Assembly (NCBI GenBank): GCA_026770575.1
Contig: MU657168.1
Coordinates: forward strand, 322,841 to 386,840
Direction of reading: 5' to 3'
Length of the DNA stretch: 64,000 nt
From: Pelagophyceae sp. CCMP2097
Lineage: Eukaryota; Sar; Pelagophyceae
How positions within the stretch are numbered: position 1 is the stretch's first letter; the number at the start of each line of letters is the position of its first letter. The notes under the pieces are model-generated. The model did not search any database and was not told the DNA's origin. It saw only the letters and a list, made by a program, of their open reading frames with translations. The translations under genes were made by a program, and so were the position numbers. Shown here in pieces: positions 1-10,277 of the stretch.

Positions 1-487
1 CGACCATAGCCGCCTTGGTGGTCTTGTAGGGGCGCGCAGTGCCCCTAGAGCAAATGTTTTGGGGCTGCGCAGAGACCAGACACGAGGCCGTACGATGGCA
101 CCGAAATCAGCTCCATAGCTTTCACTGTCAGCGCGGACAAGGCGTCCCAAGTTGCATATTTTTATGTGCGAGGTCAAAGCTTACTGGGAGTTGGGGATTA
201 GATGACACTCTAAGACTTTGCAAAGAGTTGTACTAGGAATCCCTAGGAATTCTAGTAGGAATTCCTACTAGGAATCCTACTAGTAATAATATCAGGATAG
301 TTGCTTGCTTAAGATCCACCCTGGGTGGGGCTGCCCCAAAAGGGTATGCCCGGCTAATCGGTTCCCAAGTCTAGCTCTCGGACCAAAAGGCCCTGGTGCC
401 AAGCCTGCGGGAGTGGTTTCTGCGCTTTGCGCTTGACCCTCATAGTTGCTTGGGTGTGTTTCACCGTCACTGTGTGGGGCCCGTTAG
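1..487. other. Left-edge spacer, no supported gene
   Basis: I see no conserved coding frame here. The stretch from about 225 to 300 is AT-rich against the GC-rich surroundings and carries a run of related 'taggaatt' and 'ctactag' words that fold back on each other. It may be the tail of a gene lying left of the window, or spacer. Confidence 0.4.
252..271. repeat. Perfect 20-bp palindrome
   Basis: CTAGTAGGAA is followed directly by its reverse complement TTCCTACTAG. Degenerate copies of the same word flank it on both sides, so the whole AT-rich patch is palindromic. It could form a hairpin or be an integration scar; no function can be read from it. Confidence 0.7.
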
Positions 488-895
488 GCCCGACGGACTG
501 TGGCGACTGTGCGTCCGAGCACCGCCTCCTTCGAGACCGCCCGGCGCACGCACGCGGCGCACGCCTCTGCGCTCGCCGCCCTCGAGCGCGCCTTTGACGC
601 CGAGACGGTGCGCCTTTTGAAACCGGCATTGCATGAGTGGAGGCTTCGACCCTCGCAGGCCCAGCTCGCAAACGACCGGCAAGCGCTCAAGGACGACCGC
701 GCGGCCTTTATCAAAGAAAAGGACGAGATGGTCGCGCGCGAAGAAGCCAAGGTCGAGGACAAGCGCGCGGCGGTCGAGCGCCAACGCGCCGAGTGGGACG
801 AGGAGAAGGCGCGCATGCGGGTAGCCGCGCCGCCGCCCGACGAGAAGATCCTGCCCATTACGGAGGAGCTCTTCTTCCTTGGAAAACCTGCGCGA
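488..895 (+). CDS. Coiled-coil protein, probable partial exon
   Basis: The open frame after the stop at 485-487 encodes an alternating charged, Ala/Glu/Lys/Arg-rich stretch of about 110 residues with heptad spacing (AFIKEKDEMVAREEAKVEDK and following), typical of a coiled coil, ending near a hydrophobic ILPI. Composition then drifts to the Arg/Ala-rich pattern of random frames, so coding support stops near 895. The only early start is a GTG, so this is more likely an internal or last exon than a full gene. The family is not recognised. The frame runs head-on towards ALKBH6 on the other strand, which ends at 1228. Confidence 0.3.
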
Positions 896-1227
896 AGCGC
901 GAAGCGCGGCGGCCCAGTAAAACCTCCACCGAGCGAGCTCTCCAGGCTGCATCTTGCGGACGGCGACTGCACACATGTGGCGTGCCTCGTAAAAAATCCT
1001 CATGGCCTGGCCGCGGTGGCACGTGTGGCGAGGGCCGGGGGTGGTTCGGACGAGGGCATACGACGTTTGCGGCGAGTCAACGCGCACATAACTATTATCA
1101 CACTGCCTGCCCGCGCCGCTGTCGATGTCGCGGCGCGGCGCCGCGGAGCGCGCAGAGCGACGCGGACGAGGCCCTCGCCGAGCCGGGGCCCCTGCGATCG
1201 GCTGGCCGGTCCAGAGCGAGCGAGCGG
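896..1227. other. Spacer between coiled-coil frame and ALKBH6 stop
   Basis: Open frames exist on both strands, but all have the Arg/Ala/Pro-rich composition of chance frames in GC-rich DNA. I see no domain, RNA gene or repeat. It probably holds the 3' ends of the two flanking convergent genes. Confidence 0.35.
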
Positions 1228-2179
1228 TCATGCTGCGGGCGCCATCGGGAGCGCGTGGCGCACGGTGAAGGAGACTCTGCGCGTGTCGCGGACTACCGCG
1301 TCGCCTTTGCAAACACCGGCGAATTCGCAGTTGATGCAGGGCCCGTCGGCCGCGGAACCGATTGTCGACTCGGCCCCGCGTTGAATGGCGTGCGTGTGCG
1401 TGACGTACGCGTCGTCGCGGAAGACGAGGAGCGACCTGCGCCGCAGCACGACGGAGCACGTGGGTACGTCTGGCTCGACGCCGATCTGCGCCGTCGACAG
1501 CCGGCGCGAAAAGACGACGACGCAATCCGCGCCGCACGAAAGCGTCGCCGTCGCGGGCGCGTATGCGGGGCCGTCGCTGTGCGGGAGTATGTAGCCGCCG
1601 TCTGAAGGATACTCGTTGACGAGGACGTGGTTCGGCCGCGCCCCGAGCCGCGCGGCGTCGCAGACGGCGTCGCAGAGTTGCCGTGCCCACGGCGGTCGGA
1701 TCGGGTGCGCGGCGGGGTCGAAGCCGGGTGAGCCCGCGTCGCCTGGCCGCGCTGCAGTCTGAAGGACGCGTCAAAGGTCTCTGAAGGACGCGTCAAAGGG
1801 TTTATTCACACCTCGAAGAGGTGACTCCGCCCGGGCTTCAAAGGACCACGGGGGGCGCACCGCCGATCTTGCGGACGCGGCGGCCGTGGCAGCTCGCCCA
1901 CGCGCCTCGGCTCGTCGCCGCGCGCTCGAGGGCCTTTTCTTCTTCGACTGTGATAAAGTCCGGCGCGTACAACAGCGAGGCGAGCACGCCCGCCCCGACG
2001 ACGCGCAGCGCGCTCCGCCGCGCGGACGCGTCGAGGGCCGGGACGCCGTCGTCGCTATCGTCGCCCGCCAGAGTCGCCGCGGGCTGCGCCGCCGCCGCGT
2101 CGCCGCGCGAGGGCGAGGCCCCTCGGAGCGCAAACCGCGCCCGCTCCTCGCGCATCAACGCAGCAAAGTCGAGCGCCAT
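1228..2179 (-). CDS. ALKBH6: ALKBH6-like 2-oxoglutarate/Fe(II) dioxygenase
   Basis: Two exons, 2179-1861 and 1742-1228, joined in phase 1 with donor GTGCGC and an AG acceptor, give 277 residues. The family is AlkB-type oxygenases; ALKBH6 homologues oxidise or bind alkylated nucleic acid. The N-terminal part carries PDFITVEEE followed by RRVRKIGG, then, across the intron, NHVLVNEY and HSDGPAY with the iron-binding His-x-Asp, and near the end RRVSFTVRH, where the 2-oxoglutarate-binding Arg is expected. The order matches animal ALKBH6. The start ATG at 2179 begins MALDF; an acidic insert of about 25 residues precedes the core. It is divergent from the DUF4197 gene with 270 bp between starts. The upstream minus-strand frame to 2707 is antisense noise. 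Confidence 0.85.
1758..1799. repeat. 20-bp direct repeat inside the ALKBH6 intron
   Basis: TCTGAAGGACGCGTCAAAGG occurs at 1758-1777 and again at 1780-1799. Next to it (1809-1823) is a hairpin, CACCTC-GAA-GAGGTG. Together they make up most of the 118-nt intron, suggesting the intron grew by slippage or came from a small repeat. Confidence 0.75.
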
Positions 2180-2449
2180 GAACTCGAGCCTCGTCGAGCC
2201 ACCGTCGTGGAGCACGAGCGCTCGCGAGACAAAAAACACGTCCGAAACTCCGAAAAGCTCTAGCTCCAAGTGCAAGGTTGCAGCGGAACGCCCGCCGCAC
2301 TCACTCCCGCACCACCGTCGATCGACGGTCCCCGGCTCGGGGCGCACACGACCGACCGGAAGCGCCCGCGTCGCGCGGTCTGTCTCCCCGGCTCGCCCGC
2401 ACACACGACCGGCCGTTCTCCGGGAAGCGCCCGCGTCGGTCCCGGTAGC

Positions 2450-3796
2450 ATGGGCGCGGGCGCGTCGAGTGCGCCCGTGGCGCTGTCGGACGATGAAAAG
2501 GCGCACATCAAAGCTTTGAATGATATGACGCCCGAGCTCCGCGCCAAACTCGCAGTCGCCGCGATGAAGGACGTCCTCGGCGTCGCCGTGCGCTATGCCG
2601 TCGTCGAGCGGGGCCGCGTCGCGGAGACGTGGCGAGACGAGCGCTGCGCGATCCCCGTACCAGAGGCGAAGAAGTTTGAGTCCCTGGCCGCCGGCGCGGC
2701 CAAGCACGTGCCTTTAGTTGGGGGCAAGATCCGCGACGAGGTCCTAAAAGCCATGCAGCACATCGCCGACGCTCTCCTAGACTGCGCCGTGGCCGTGTGC
2801 GCCGACCCGGAGACGGTGGCAGCGTACGAGGCCGAGATTGCGGGCATCGGCGCCGACGAGGCGTTGGCCATTTGCGGCGCCGACGGCGACGTCACGGCGC
2901 TCACTGCCACGGGCGCGTTCTCCGACTACCTCATCGAAAGAGCGTCTGCTCGTTTGGCGGCGCAGGTCAAGGTCGTCGTCGCAACTGTCCTGAAGACGCA
3001 CAAACTGACAAAGCTCTGGCAGGCGGGCATTTCCGCGTACAACGCCGCGGCCGCCCGGCTCCCAAAGGCCAAAGGTCTGCAGCTCGACCTCAACGACTTT
3101 GTCGTGCAGCAGTGCACCGCCACCATCAATTCGCTCATCCGCGACCGCGAGGCCGCCGTGCGCTTAAAACCGCCGGAAGACGCTTCGGACGCCGTCAAGG
3201 CCGTCTTCGGCGCGGGTGTCCGGCAGCCCGCCGAACTCATATGCCACCTCGTACTGGTCCCGCGAGGCGACCCGCGCGCCTTCTTCATGGCCGAGCCCTG
3301 CGCCGCCGCGCTGCAGCGGGGCGAGAAGACGCGCCTCGAGACGGCCGCAGGCCTCGCCATCGTCTCAAGGTTTGAAGCGCCGCGCCAGACGGGCGCCTGG
3401 TCCTACTGCGACCTCGGCATCGGCCAGCCCGAGGACCGGCCCGGCCTCGCCGGCCTGGCGCCGCTCTTCTTCAAGCGTGGCCCGCTCCTCGTCTGCGACG
3501 CCTTTGGCGCGACCAAAGTCATGGACGTCGCGTGCGGGCGCTACCACAAAGGCGAGCGTCCTTCTCCGCCAACGCCAGAGAGTCACCGCGGGCCGCCCAC
3601 GCTTTGCTTAGGCAACCGCATCACGATAGTGCACTCGATGGACGATGACAAGTACACGTTCTGGGAGGGCAACTCGCGCGATTTCGTGTGCAACGAGGAC
3701 CGCACCATCTCCCCGGCGACGCACAAAGGCCTCCTCACCTCCGCCAAGAGCCCTTTTGTCCTCGGCATCATCATCGTCGGCGACGTCGCCGCCTAA
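2450..3796 (+). CDS. DUF4197-domain protein with possible N-myristoylation
   Basis: Single exon, 448 residues, starting at the ATG of MGAGASSAP. Gly-2 and Ser-6 fit an N-myristoylation signal, so a membrane-attached cytosolic protein is likely. Residues about 40-250 match the DUF4197 pattern in order: an IPVPE-type segment, ALAICGADGDVTAL, KLWQAGISAYN, then LDLNDFVVQQCTATINSLI and a closing AVKAVFG. DUF4197 is best known from bacterial proteins without an assigned activity. The C-terminal ~190 residues (AELICHLVLVPRGDP to the end) form a second, unrecognised domain. The frame stays open upstream to 2270, but that part is compositionally random. Function unknown. Confidence 0.75.
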   Translation: MGAGASSAPVALSDDEKAHIKALNDMTPELRAKLAVAAMKDVLGVAVRYAVVERGRVAETWRDERCAIPVPEAKKFESLAAGAAKHVPLVGGKIRDEVLKAMQHIADALLDCAVAVCADPETVAAYEAEIAGIGADEALAICGADGDVTALTATGAFSDYLIERASARLAAQVKVVVATVLKTHKLTKLWQAGISAYNAAAARLPKAKGLQLDLNDFVVQQCTATINSLIRDREAAVRLKPPEDASDAVKAVFGAGVRQPAELICHLVLVPRGDPRAFFMAEPCAAALQRGEKTRLETAAGLAIVSRFEAPRQTGAWSYCDLGIGQPEDRPGLAGLAPLFFKRGPLLVCDAFGATKVMDVACGRYHKGERPSPPTPESHRGPPTLCLGNRITIVHSMDDDKYTFWEGNSRDFVCNEDRTISPATHKGLLTSAKSPFVLGIIIVGDVAA

Positions 3797-4119
3797 AACG
3801 ATCCGGTTCTAACGGGTATCACCGGTTCCAATGGGATGGCCCTGTCCCTGAAGGGTCAAGGGCGACATATGTGTGATGCATGTCGCCGCGGGCCAGGGTG
3901 GGTTGGAAGCAAGCAAGCCACCAGCGCTAGCGCCGAGTCGATCGATATCCTTCCTCGACCTCGAGGATTTGATTGGCCGCTTTGAACGAAAACTTGACGA
4001 AATCCTCGATTGGCCTGGCTTTCGGCAGCCGCACCGAGCGCGGCGTCGACGGCATCGGTATAGCACCGAGCTGGGGTCTTCGGTGAACCTCAAGGCCGGC
4101 TTCCCCGTGCGGCCGCGCC
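3797..4119 (+). other. Spacer and 5' leader of the PX gene
   Basis: Between the DUF4197 stop and the PX start. It has a lower GC content near 3800-3870 and no conserved frame. Both strands are open over part of it, but neither frame has recognisable motifs, so I treat it as a 3' end plus promoter and leader. Confidence 0.4.
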
Positions 4120-6504
4120 ATGCACGATTTCGACGACGACCCTTGGACCATCGTTGTGGACCACGACGAGGCTCGGTCTGGCGCCGACGACACCACTTGG
4201 TACAAAGTATCCGTCGTAGACCAGGACGGCAAGCCACTCGGCTGCGCGACGCGCAGGTTCGGCGAATTCCGTTTGTTGAAGAAGGGCCTTTCCGACCGCG
4301 GCCTCCGCGTCAAGGCGCTTTTCCCCTCGCGCGTCGTAGCCTCGTCCAAAAGCGGCGTCCGGACGCGGTTTCGGCCCCGTCGAGACTGCCCGCACGCTGT
4401 ACATCTAGGCTCTCCTCGCAGCTCGGGAAGAAGCTCAACGACAAGCGCGCGGCCGAGCGCCTCGAGGCGCTGCGCGCGTGGGTGGCCTCTGCGGCCTCGC
4501 AGCGCTCGAAAATGGACACGCACGCATCCGCCGCCCTCGGCGCCTTTTGCGGCGTGCTCGGCGACGGCGCTGCGCTGCGGACGCCGACGCGCCAGCTCGT
4601 CGCCGCGTTTGCGGCGTCGGCCGACGGCACCGCCACGACGCCCGGTATGAGCACGACGTCCGGCGTGAGCACGCCGAGCGGCCTCAGCACGCCGCCGCGC
4701 AGCGCGCGGTCTAGCCCGACCCGCGACGCGACGCCGCCGCGCAGCGCGCAGTCGAGCCCCGCGCGCGACGCGAGCCCGGTCCCCAGCGATGAGGCCCGCG
4801 ACGTGAGCCCTGTCCGCGACGACGAGCCCCACGACGCGAGCCCGGACTGCGACGACGAGTTCCAGGACGACGATTTCGACGAGCCCGCCGACGCCAACGA
4901 CTCGGCCCTCGACGGTTCGGCGGGGACGGCCGCGGTGGGGACGCCAATAGGTCAAAAGACGGCCAAGAGCACGCCCCGGAGCACGGCGGCGGCGGCGGCG
5001 GTGCACGAGATGGTCTCGCACGCCAAGGTGGCCCTCGTCGCGAAACTGAAGCGCGAGAACGCAGAGAAAGCTCATGACGTCTCCGCCCTTCAACAAATTA
5101 AGTCGCAACTCGAGGCCGACAAGGCCGCTCTATCCCTCGACGTCGAACGCGTGAACCAGGAGCTCGACGACGAACGCGCCGCGGTGAAGCTTTGGTCTCG
5201 CGCGCGCGAAAAGCGACGCGCGAAAATAGGTGGCGGTCTCCGCGGAGCGTGCGGAAAGCGCAGAGGAGTCGCTCGCCGCTGAAAAGGCGGCGCGGGCGCT
5301 CGAGGCCAAGGAAGCCGAGGCGCGGGCGCGCGAGGCCGCGGCGCAGCAAGGCGCGCTTCAGGCGGCGCTCGACGCGAGCAAGTTGCGACGCAGCGCGCTC
5401 CAAGAAGTGCTCGACGCGAGCAAGGTAGCGTGCGGCGCGGCCGAGGCCGCGCGCAGCTCCGCCGAGGCGCGCACGGCGCGCCTCGGCGCAGACGTCACGG
5501 CGGCGGCGCGCGACGGCGACGCGGCGCGGGTGGCGCACGCGGCACGTGTCGGCGAGCTCGAGGCAGTGCGGGCGCTCGAGACAAAGGAAGCAGAGGCGCG
5601 GGCGCGCGAGGCCGCTGCGCAGCTCCAGGCGGCGCTCGACGCGAGCAAGCTGCGACGCGGCGCGCTCCAAGAGGTGCTCGACGCGAGCAAGGTCGCGTGC
5701 GGCGCGGCCGAGGCCGCGCGCGGCGCGGCCGAGGCACGTGCGGCGCGCCTCGACGCCGACGTCGCGGCCGCGGCGCGCGACGGCGACGCGGCGCACGCGG
5801 CGCACGCGGCGCGCGTCGGCGAGCTTGAGGCAGAACTCGCCACCGCTGTCGCAGCGCGGACGGCGGCCACTGAGGGCTGGGAGGCGGCCGAGGCCGCCGT
5901 CGCGGCGGCTCGCCGCGACACCGCGCGCGTCGAGATTGCCCTCACGGCGGCCGACGCGGCGCTCGCCACGGCGCGCGCCGACGCCACCGCGGCGCTCGCG
6001 ACGTCGCGCGCCGCGGGCGGTGCCGCACTCGCGATGGCGCGCGCTGAGGCGGACGCCGCGCGCGGCCGCGCCGCGGAATTTTCCGCAGACGTCGCCGCGA
6101 CCGCTTCCGCCGCCGTCGCCGCCGCGCGCGAGGCCGACGTCGCACGGGCGGACGCGCTCGCAGCCGCGCTGCGCGAGGCCACCGCGCGCGAGGCTGGCCT
6201 CGCGGATCGCCTCGAAAAGGTCGAGGCGCGAAACGCGCTCGTCGCCGACACGGCCCGGTCCGACGCTGACGTAAGTCCCCTCGCGGGAGCGGTGGCGTCT
6301 TCCTTGGAACGACGCACGATGCAGGCCCTCGGCGCGCAAAACGCCACGCTCTCTCGGCGCATCGAGGAGCTCCTCGTCACCAACGAGCGCCTCGTGCGCG
6401 AGACGCACTCGAGGCCGCCGCTGTCGCAGCCCCTGTTGCAGCCGGGCGCGCAGTCCGACCGCCGCCGGCAGAAGCAGGGCTTCTTTGGCTTTTGCCTCCC
6501 GTGA
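4120..6504 (+). CDS. PX-domain protein with long coiled coil
   Basis: Three exons: 4120 to about 4338 (or 4356), 4422-5183 and 5230-6504, giving about 750 residues. Residues 1-110 read as a phox-homology (PX) domain: WYKVSVVDQDGKPLG, then RRFGEFRLLKKGL, then LFPSR followed after the intron by LGKKLNDKRAAERLEALRAW. PX domains bind phosphoinositides, so an endosomal sorting-nexin-like role is likely. An acidic, Ser/Pro-rich linker with SSPTRDATPPRSAQS-like repeats follows, then an Ala/Glu/Arg-rich coiled coil to the end. The first intron donor is unclear: GTCCGG at 4357 or GCCTCG at 4339 both keep phase; the latter gives better PX spacing. The second intron is only 46 nt (donor GTGAAG). Confidence 0.75.
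5289..5837 (+). repeat. Tandem duplication of ~90 codons in the coiled coil
   Basis: Two adjacent blocks encode nearly the same ~90 residues; both contain KEAEARAREAAAQ, LQAALDASKLRR, ALQEVLDASKVACGAAEAAR and HAARVGELEA. The first block is about 5289-5568, the second about 5569-5837. High similarity at DNA level implies a recent in-frame duplication lengthening the coiled coil. Confidence 0.8.
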
Positions 6505-6674
6505 CGCAGCGGCATACGATACGACTCGTAACGCACTCAAGCGCACTCGTACGTCGCTGGACCCGTGTGCGTCGCGCGTCTCCGACGTTTGCTCGGGCTC
6601 TCGAGCTAAGAGACTCATGAGGGGTCCCTTGCAGGCCGGGGTCGCGGGGATCACAGTATTACACGACCGATCCG

Positions 6675-7772
6675 CTACCGTGGCCACGGATAGGGGGCGC
6701 GGATCGCGTCGCCTGGCTCGATGTCCGAGGTGGCTTGGACCCAGAGGGCCTGCCCCACGCCGCGGTTGCCGTACTTTGTCTTCGGGGGTGAGCCGAGGCG
6801 GGCGTTGTGCGGCCCGTCCGTGACGAGGCGGTCGACGAGCGGGAGGAGGGCGAGGCGTTCGTTTGACGCCTCGGACCAGACGGCCGGAGGTTCGTCTTCG
6901 CCGCCGTCTGCGTCGTCGAGGAGGCGCGGCAGCGGCGGCCTTTGCCAGTCGAGGACCAGCGAAAACGCGGCGCTCGCGACGTCGACAATCTGCGAGCGGC
7001 TCCACGCCTGCGCGTCGTCGTCGGCCATGGCGGCCAGGGCCCACGCCTCCGAGGCCAGGAATTTGGCCGCGGTCGGCGGCGGTCCGTTGAAGGACCGCCG
7101 CGCGGTCACGTCGAGGAGCGGGACGAGGATACCGACGCCCATGTCCACCGTCGCGGCCACGTCGGCGGAAACGGCCTGCGGCGGCGCCGCGTCGTACTGC
7201 GCCCACAAAGAGCGCACTAACGCGCCCCACTGCGACGGCACGACGTCGCCGACCATTTCTCGGCGGTTCGTCGTCGCGCGGTAGCTCCGGACGCGCTCCG
7301 CGGCGACGAGCCCCGCGAGCGCGACGCTCGAGAACCCGGGGCCGCAGCGCGCGGCCAGATCGCGCAGCTTCGGCCCGACGTCCTTGTCGTTGTACGCCGC
7401 CTGGGCCGTGAGCCTACGCACCGCCCGGCTCGCGGCGAGCGCGCAAAGAGCCGGGCGCGTCGGCGGGCGCGTCGGCGGGCCGACTTACGGTACCGCGTCG
7501 CTGACCGCCAGAATCACGTCGCCGCGTTTGAAGGCGCGCACCGCGAAGATTCCGTCGTCGTCGATGCGGATCTCATCCGGGAGCTGCTCGCAGTGGGGAA
7601 CCAGCCATTCCCGCAAAGCACCGAGCTGCGGGCTCGGTGAAACGAGCGCGCCGAGCTGCGTGCTCGGCAGCGCGCTGAGCTTCGTGCTCGGCAGCGCGCC
7701 GAGCTTCGTGCTCGGCAAAACGAGCGCCCCGACGCGCGCCGTCGCGGCGAGGAGGCCAAGCGCCGCCCACAT
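6675..7772 (-). CDS. SET-domain methyltransferase, Rubisco-LSMT/SETD type
   Basis: Two exons, 7772-7489 and 7413-6675, joined in phase 2 with a strong GTAAGT donor, give 340 residues. Exon 1 starts with a hydrophobic leader (MWAALGLLAATARVGALVL) and a repeated LPSTKLGA/LPSTQLGA stretch, possibly an organelle leader. ALREWLVPHCEQLPDEIRID then GIFAVRAFKRGDVIL is the start of a LSMT-like SET domain (GIG-type first motif). The rest is the family's helical insertion, and the end DIEPGDAI resembles the 'disiesGeEi' motif before the SET tyrosine. The protein stops soon after at PYPWPR, so the final SET residues and substrate-binding domain look missing or lie in an unplaced exon. Divergent from the PrmA-like gene, 80 bp apart. 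Confidence 0.65.
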
Positions 7773-7852
7773 GGACGCTCTTGGCGCACGCTCTCGGCCT
7801 TCTGCCACACTTGCACAGCGCGCGCGCGCGCGGGTGGCTCGGCGGTCGCTGA

Positions 7853-8972
7853 ATGGCCATGGACTCGGCCGGTCGGGTACTGGCAGTCGGCGCGTGGGCA
7901 GGCTCAGCGATACCAAGAACCAGGCCCGGGGCAAGCCGCGCCGTCGCAGCGCTCGCGCTCGTCCCTCGGAGGCTCCGCGCCTGCTCCGTTCCTTCGCGAC
8001 TCGGCGCGATGTTCCTGCTCGCCTGGCTGTCGCTGCCGACTGCGGGGGCGATGACGGCGGGCACGATGGCGGCTCGAGGCGTCGTTCGTGGTGCCGTGCA
8101 TGTGAGTCTTGCGAGGCCGTGCGCGTGGAATCCATCGGCGCGCGCAGGTCGTGAGCGCGCCGGCGCCGCTCGCCACGGGCAGCACGGTGCAGGTGGTCGT
8201 CGCGGACTACGACAGCGCCGCCTGGGGCGACGGCCGGCACCCGACGACGGCGCTCTGCCTCGAGTGGTGCGTTGCTCCGCCGAGGCGACTCGCCCCGACG
8301 CGCCCCGCAGGCTCTCGGGCCAAAGTTGGAGCCCCGGCGCGCGCATGCTCGACTACGGCTGCGGCACGGGCGTGCTGCTCTGCGCGGCGGCTATGCTCGG
8401 CTGCGGCGACGTCGTCGGCGTCGACATCGACGACGAGATCCTCAAAGTGGCGCGCCTGAACGTCGCCGCCAACGACTTGGAAGGCGTCGAGATTACGCAC
8501 GGCCGGCACGTCGTGCCGGGCGCCTTTGCCCCCGCGGACGTCGTAGTCGCCAACATCCTCGTCGGCGCGCTCTCGCGGCCGTCCATGGTCGCCACGTGAG
8601 TCCGCTCCTTCGCCGACGAGCCGTCCTGACGCGGACGTGCCGTCCGGACGCGGACGAGCCGTCCCGGACGCGGACGAGTCTGGGTGTCTCCGCGTCGCCA
8701 AAGGCACTCGCAGGCTGGCGCTGGGGTGCAAGCCCGGCGCGAAGCTGTGCCTCTCCGGCTTCCGCCCCGGCGCGGAGACGGAAGTGCTCTTGCAACTGTA
8801 TCGACCATTTTTCACATTTGACCAGTCCGGCTACGCCGAGCGCGCGCCGGACGCACACGGGCAAGAGTACCGCGGCACGTGGACGCGCGTCGTCGCGACG
8901 CGCAACGTCGACTCGGCCGAGACACGCCGGCAGCTCATCGATAAAATCGCAGACGACGCCGTAAACGGGTAA
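7853..8972 (+). CDS. PRMA: PrmA-like ribosomal protein L11 methyltransferase
   Basis: Four exons, 7853-8101, 8148-8266, 8311-8595 and 8714-8972, all in phase, giving 303 residues. Class I SAM-dependent methyltransferase: DGRHPTTALCLEW is the PrmA 'GTG-HPTT' motif, ARMLDYGCGTGVLLCAA the SAM-binding loop, VVGVDIDDEIL the acidic loop, VVANILVGAL the catalytic-region motif and LCLSGFRPGAETEV the C-terminal strand. Family members trimethylate ribosomal protein L11. A second ATG at 8010 starts MFLLAWLSLPTAGA, a good signal peptide, consistent with import into a complex plastid. The N-terminal L11-binding domain of bacterial PrmA is much reduced, as in other algal forms. Introns are 46, 44 and 118 nt. 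Confidence 0.85.
8596..8713 (+). repeat. PrmA intron 3 built of GGACGCGGACGAG-type repeats
   Basis: Between donor GTGAGT and acceptor CGCAG the intron carries three or four imperfect copies of 'gacgcggacgagccgtcc' in tandem (about 8616-8683). Like the ALKBH6 intron it is exactly 118 nt and internally repetitive, while repeat-free introns nearby are 42-50 nt. Confidence 0.65.
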
Positions 8973-9206
8973 TTTCTTGGCAGGAAGGAGCGCGCGATGC
9001 GAGCGAAGTCGACGTGATCAGGGCGCGGCCGTAGTGGTCCCACGCATACAACGCGTCGACCCCCGGTACCTAGCACCGAACTTCTTAAACACGAAAGTTC
9101 TCGTCGGGAAAATATCTCAGGATTATTATTAATTCAGGATTTATCAGGAGCCTGTGTGATTTTTGGCGATCGCGAGCAAGAAGCTCTTGGAGGTCCTGCA
9201 GTCGCC

Positions 9207-10250
9207 ATGGTCTCGCCTTTCGATTCGGCGGTCTCGGCGGCGCTTGGGTGGGCGTACTTTCTCGCGTGGTCCGCATCTTTCTATCCAAACGTCCTCCTGA
9301 ACCACCGCCGGCGCAGCGTCGTCGGCCTCTCCTTCGAATATACCTGCCTCAACCTCCTCGGCTTCACGGCCAAAACCGGCGTCCTCCTTGAAAACCTTGG
9401 CGCACCGGAGGTACTGCCACGGCGATGGGCTGAGGGCCTTCGAAACGCCGGCGCACACCTCGTCTGCCCGCAGCCATTCGCCGCAGGGCGAAATCTTCGC
9501 CACAGGCCTACTCTGTGTACACGCTGAGCCTGCGCTACAGCCCGGGGATCCGCCGCGGCTACGCCGACGCGTTTGGGGACGAGGGCAGTTTGGTGACGGT
9601 GCAGGATTGCGTCTTCACGGTCCACGCGGCCGTCCTCACGCTCGTAATGGTCCTTCAGATCCTCGTCTTCGACCGCGGCACGCAAACGCTTGCGCGCTGG
9701 GCGGCGGCGGCCATCACTGCGGCTGTCGGCGTCACCGCCGCGTTCGCCGCGGCCGTACTCGTCCGCCTCCCGCTCGGTGAAGTGCGCGGCGTCCAGGTCG
9801 CGTCCTGGCTCGCATTCGTATACTGGCTCTCGGTCGTCAAGCTCGCCGTCACGCTGAGTCCCGAGCCGGCGTCCGTCCAAAAAGCTTCAAAGCCGCGCGT
9901 CCGGACGCTCCTGCCTAGGCAAGTACCTCCCGCAGGCCCAGCTCAACTTTGCCCGCAAGTCGACCGTCGGATGGTCCATCGGGAACGTGCTCCTCGATTT
10001 TGCCGGCGGCGCGCTCTCGGTGGCGCAGCTCGTCTTCGACGGCTCGACAAAAGGCTGGGCCGGCTTGATCGGCAACCCGATCAAGTTCGCTTTGGGCTTG
10101 ACCTCCATGGCCTTTGACGTCCTCTTCATGGTCCAGCACTACGTCCTCTTTACCGACCGAACCGACGTCTACGAGGCGGTCCCGCAAGCAGACAGCGCGC
10201 AAACAGACGCCATCCGCCTCAGTCTGACAGACACATCCATGTACATCTAA
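9207..10250 (+). CDS. CTNS: Cystinosin (lysosomal/vacuolar cystine exporter)
   Basis: Three exons, 9207 to 9368 (or 9380), 9506-9857 and 9919-10250, giving about 280 residues. Proton-coupled PQ-loop transporter exporting cystine from lysosome or vacuole. It aligns along the whole membrane part of animal cystinosin: LGWAYFLAWSASFYPNVLLN with the first PQ-type loop, VVGLSFEYTCLNLLGF, FTVHAAVLTLVMVLQI, VVKLAVTLS then KYLPQAQLNFARKSTVGWSI (second PQ loop), and FDVLFMVQHYVLF. The large lumenal N-terminal domain of animal cystinosin is absent, as in many protists. Intron 1 fits best with a GC donor at 9369; a GTCCTC donor at 9381 would add four residues inside a conserved block. Intron 2 uses GTCCCG. 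Converges on CWF19L1 with 27 bp between stops. Confidence 0.9.
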
Positions 10251-10277
10251 AAGGGACGGTCAACTGCGTTAGGGTCC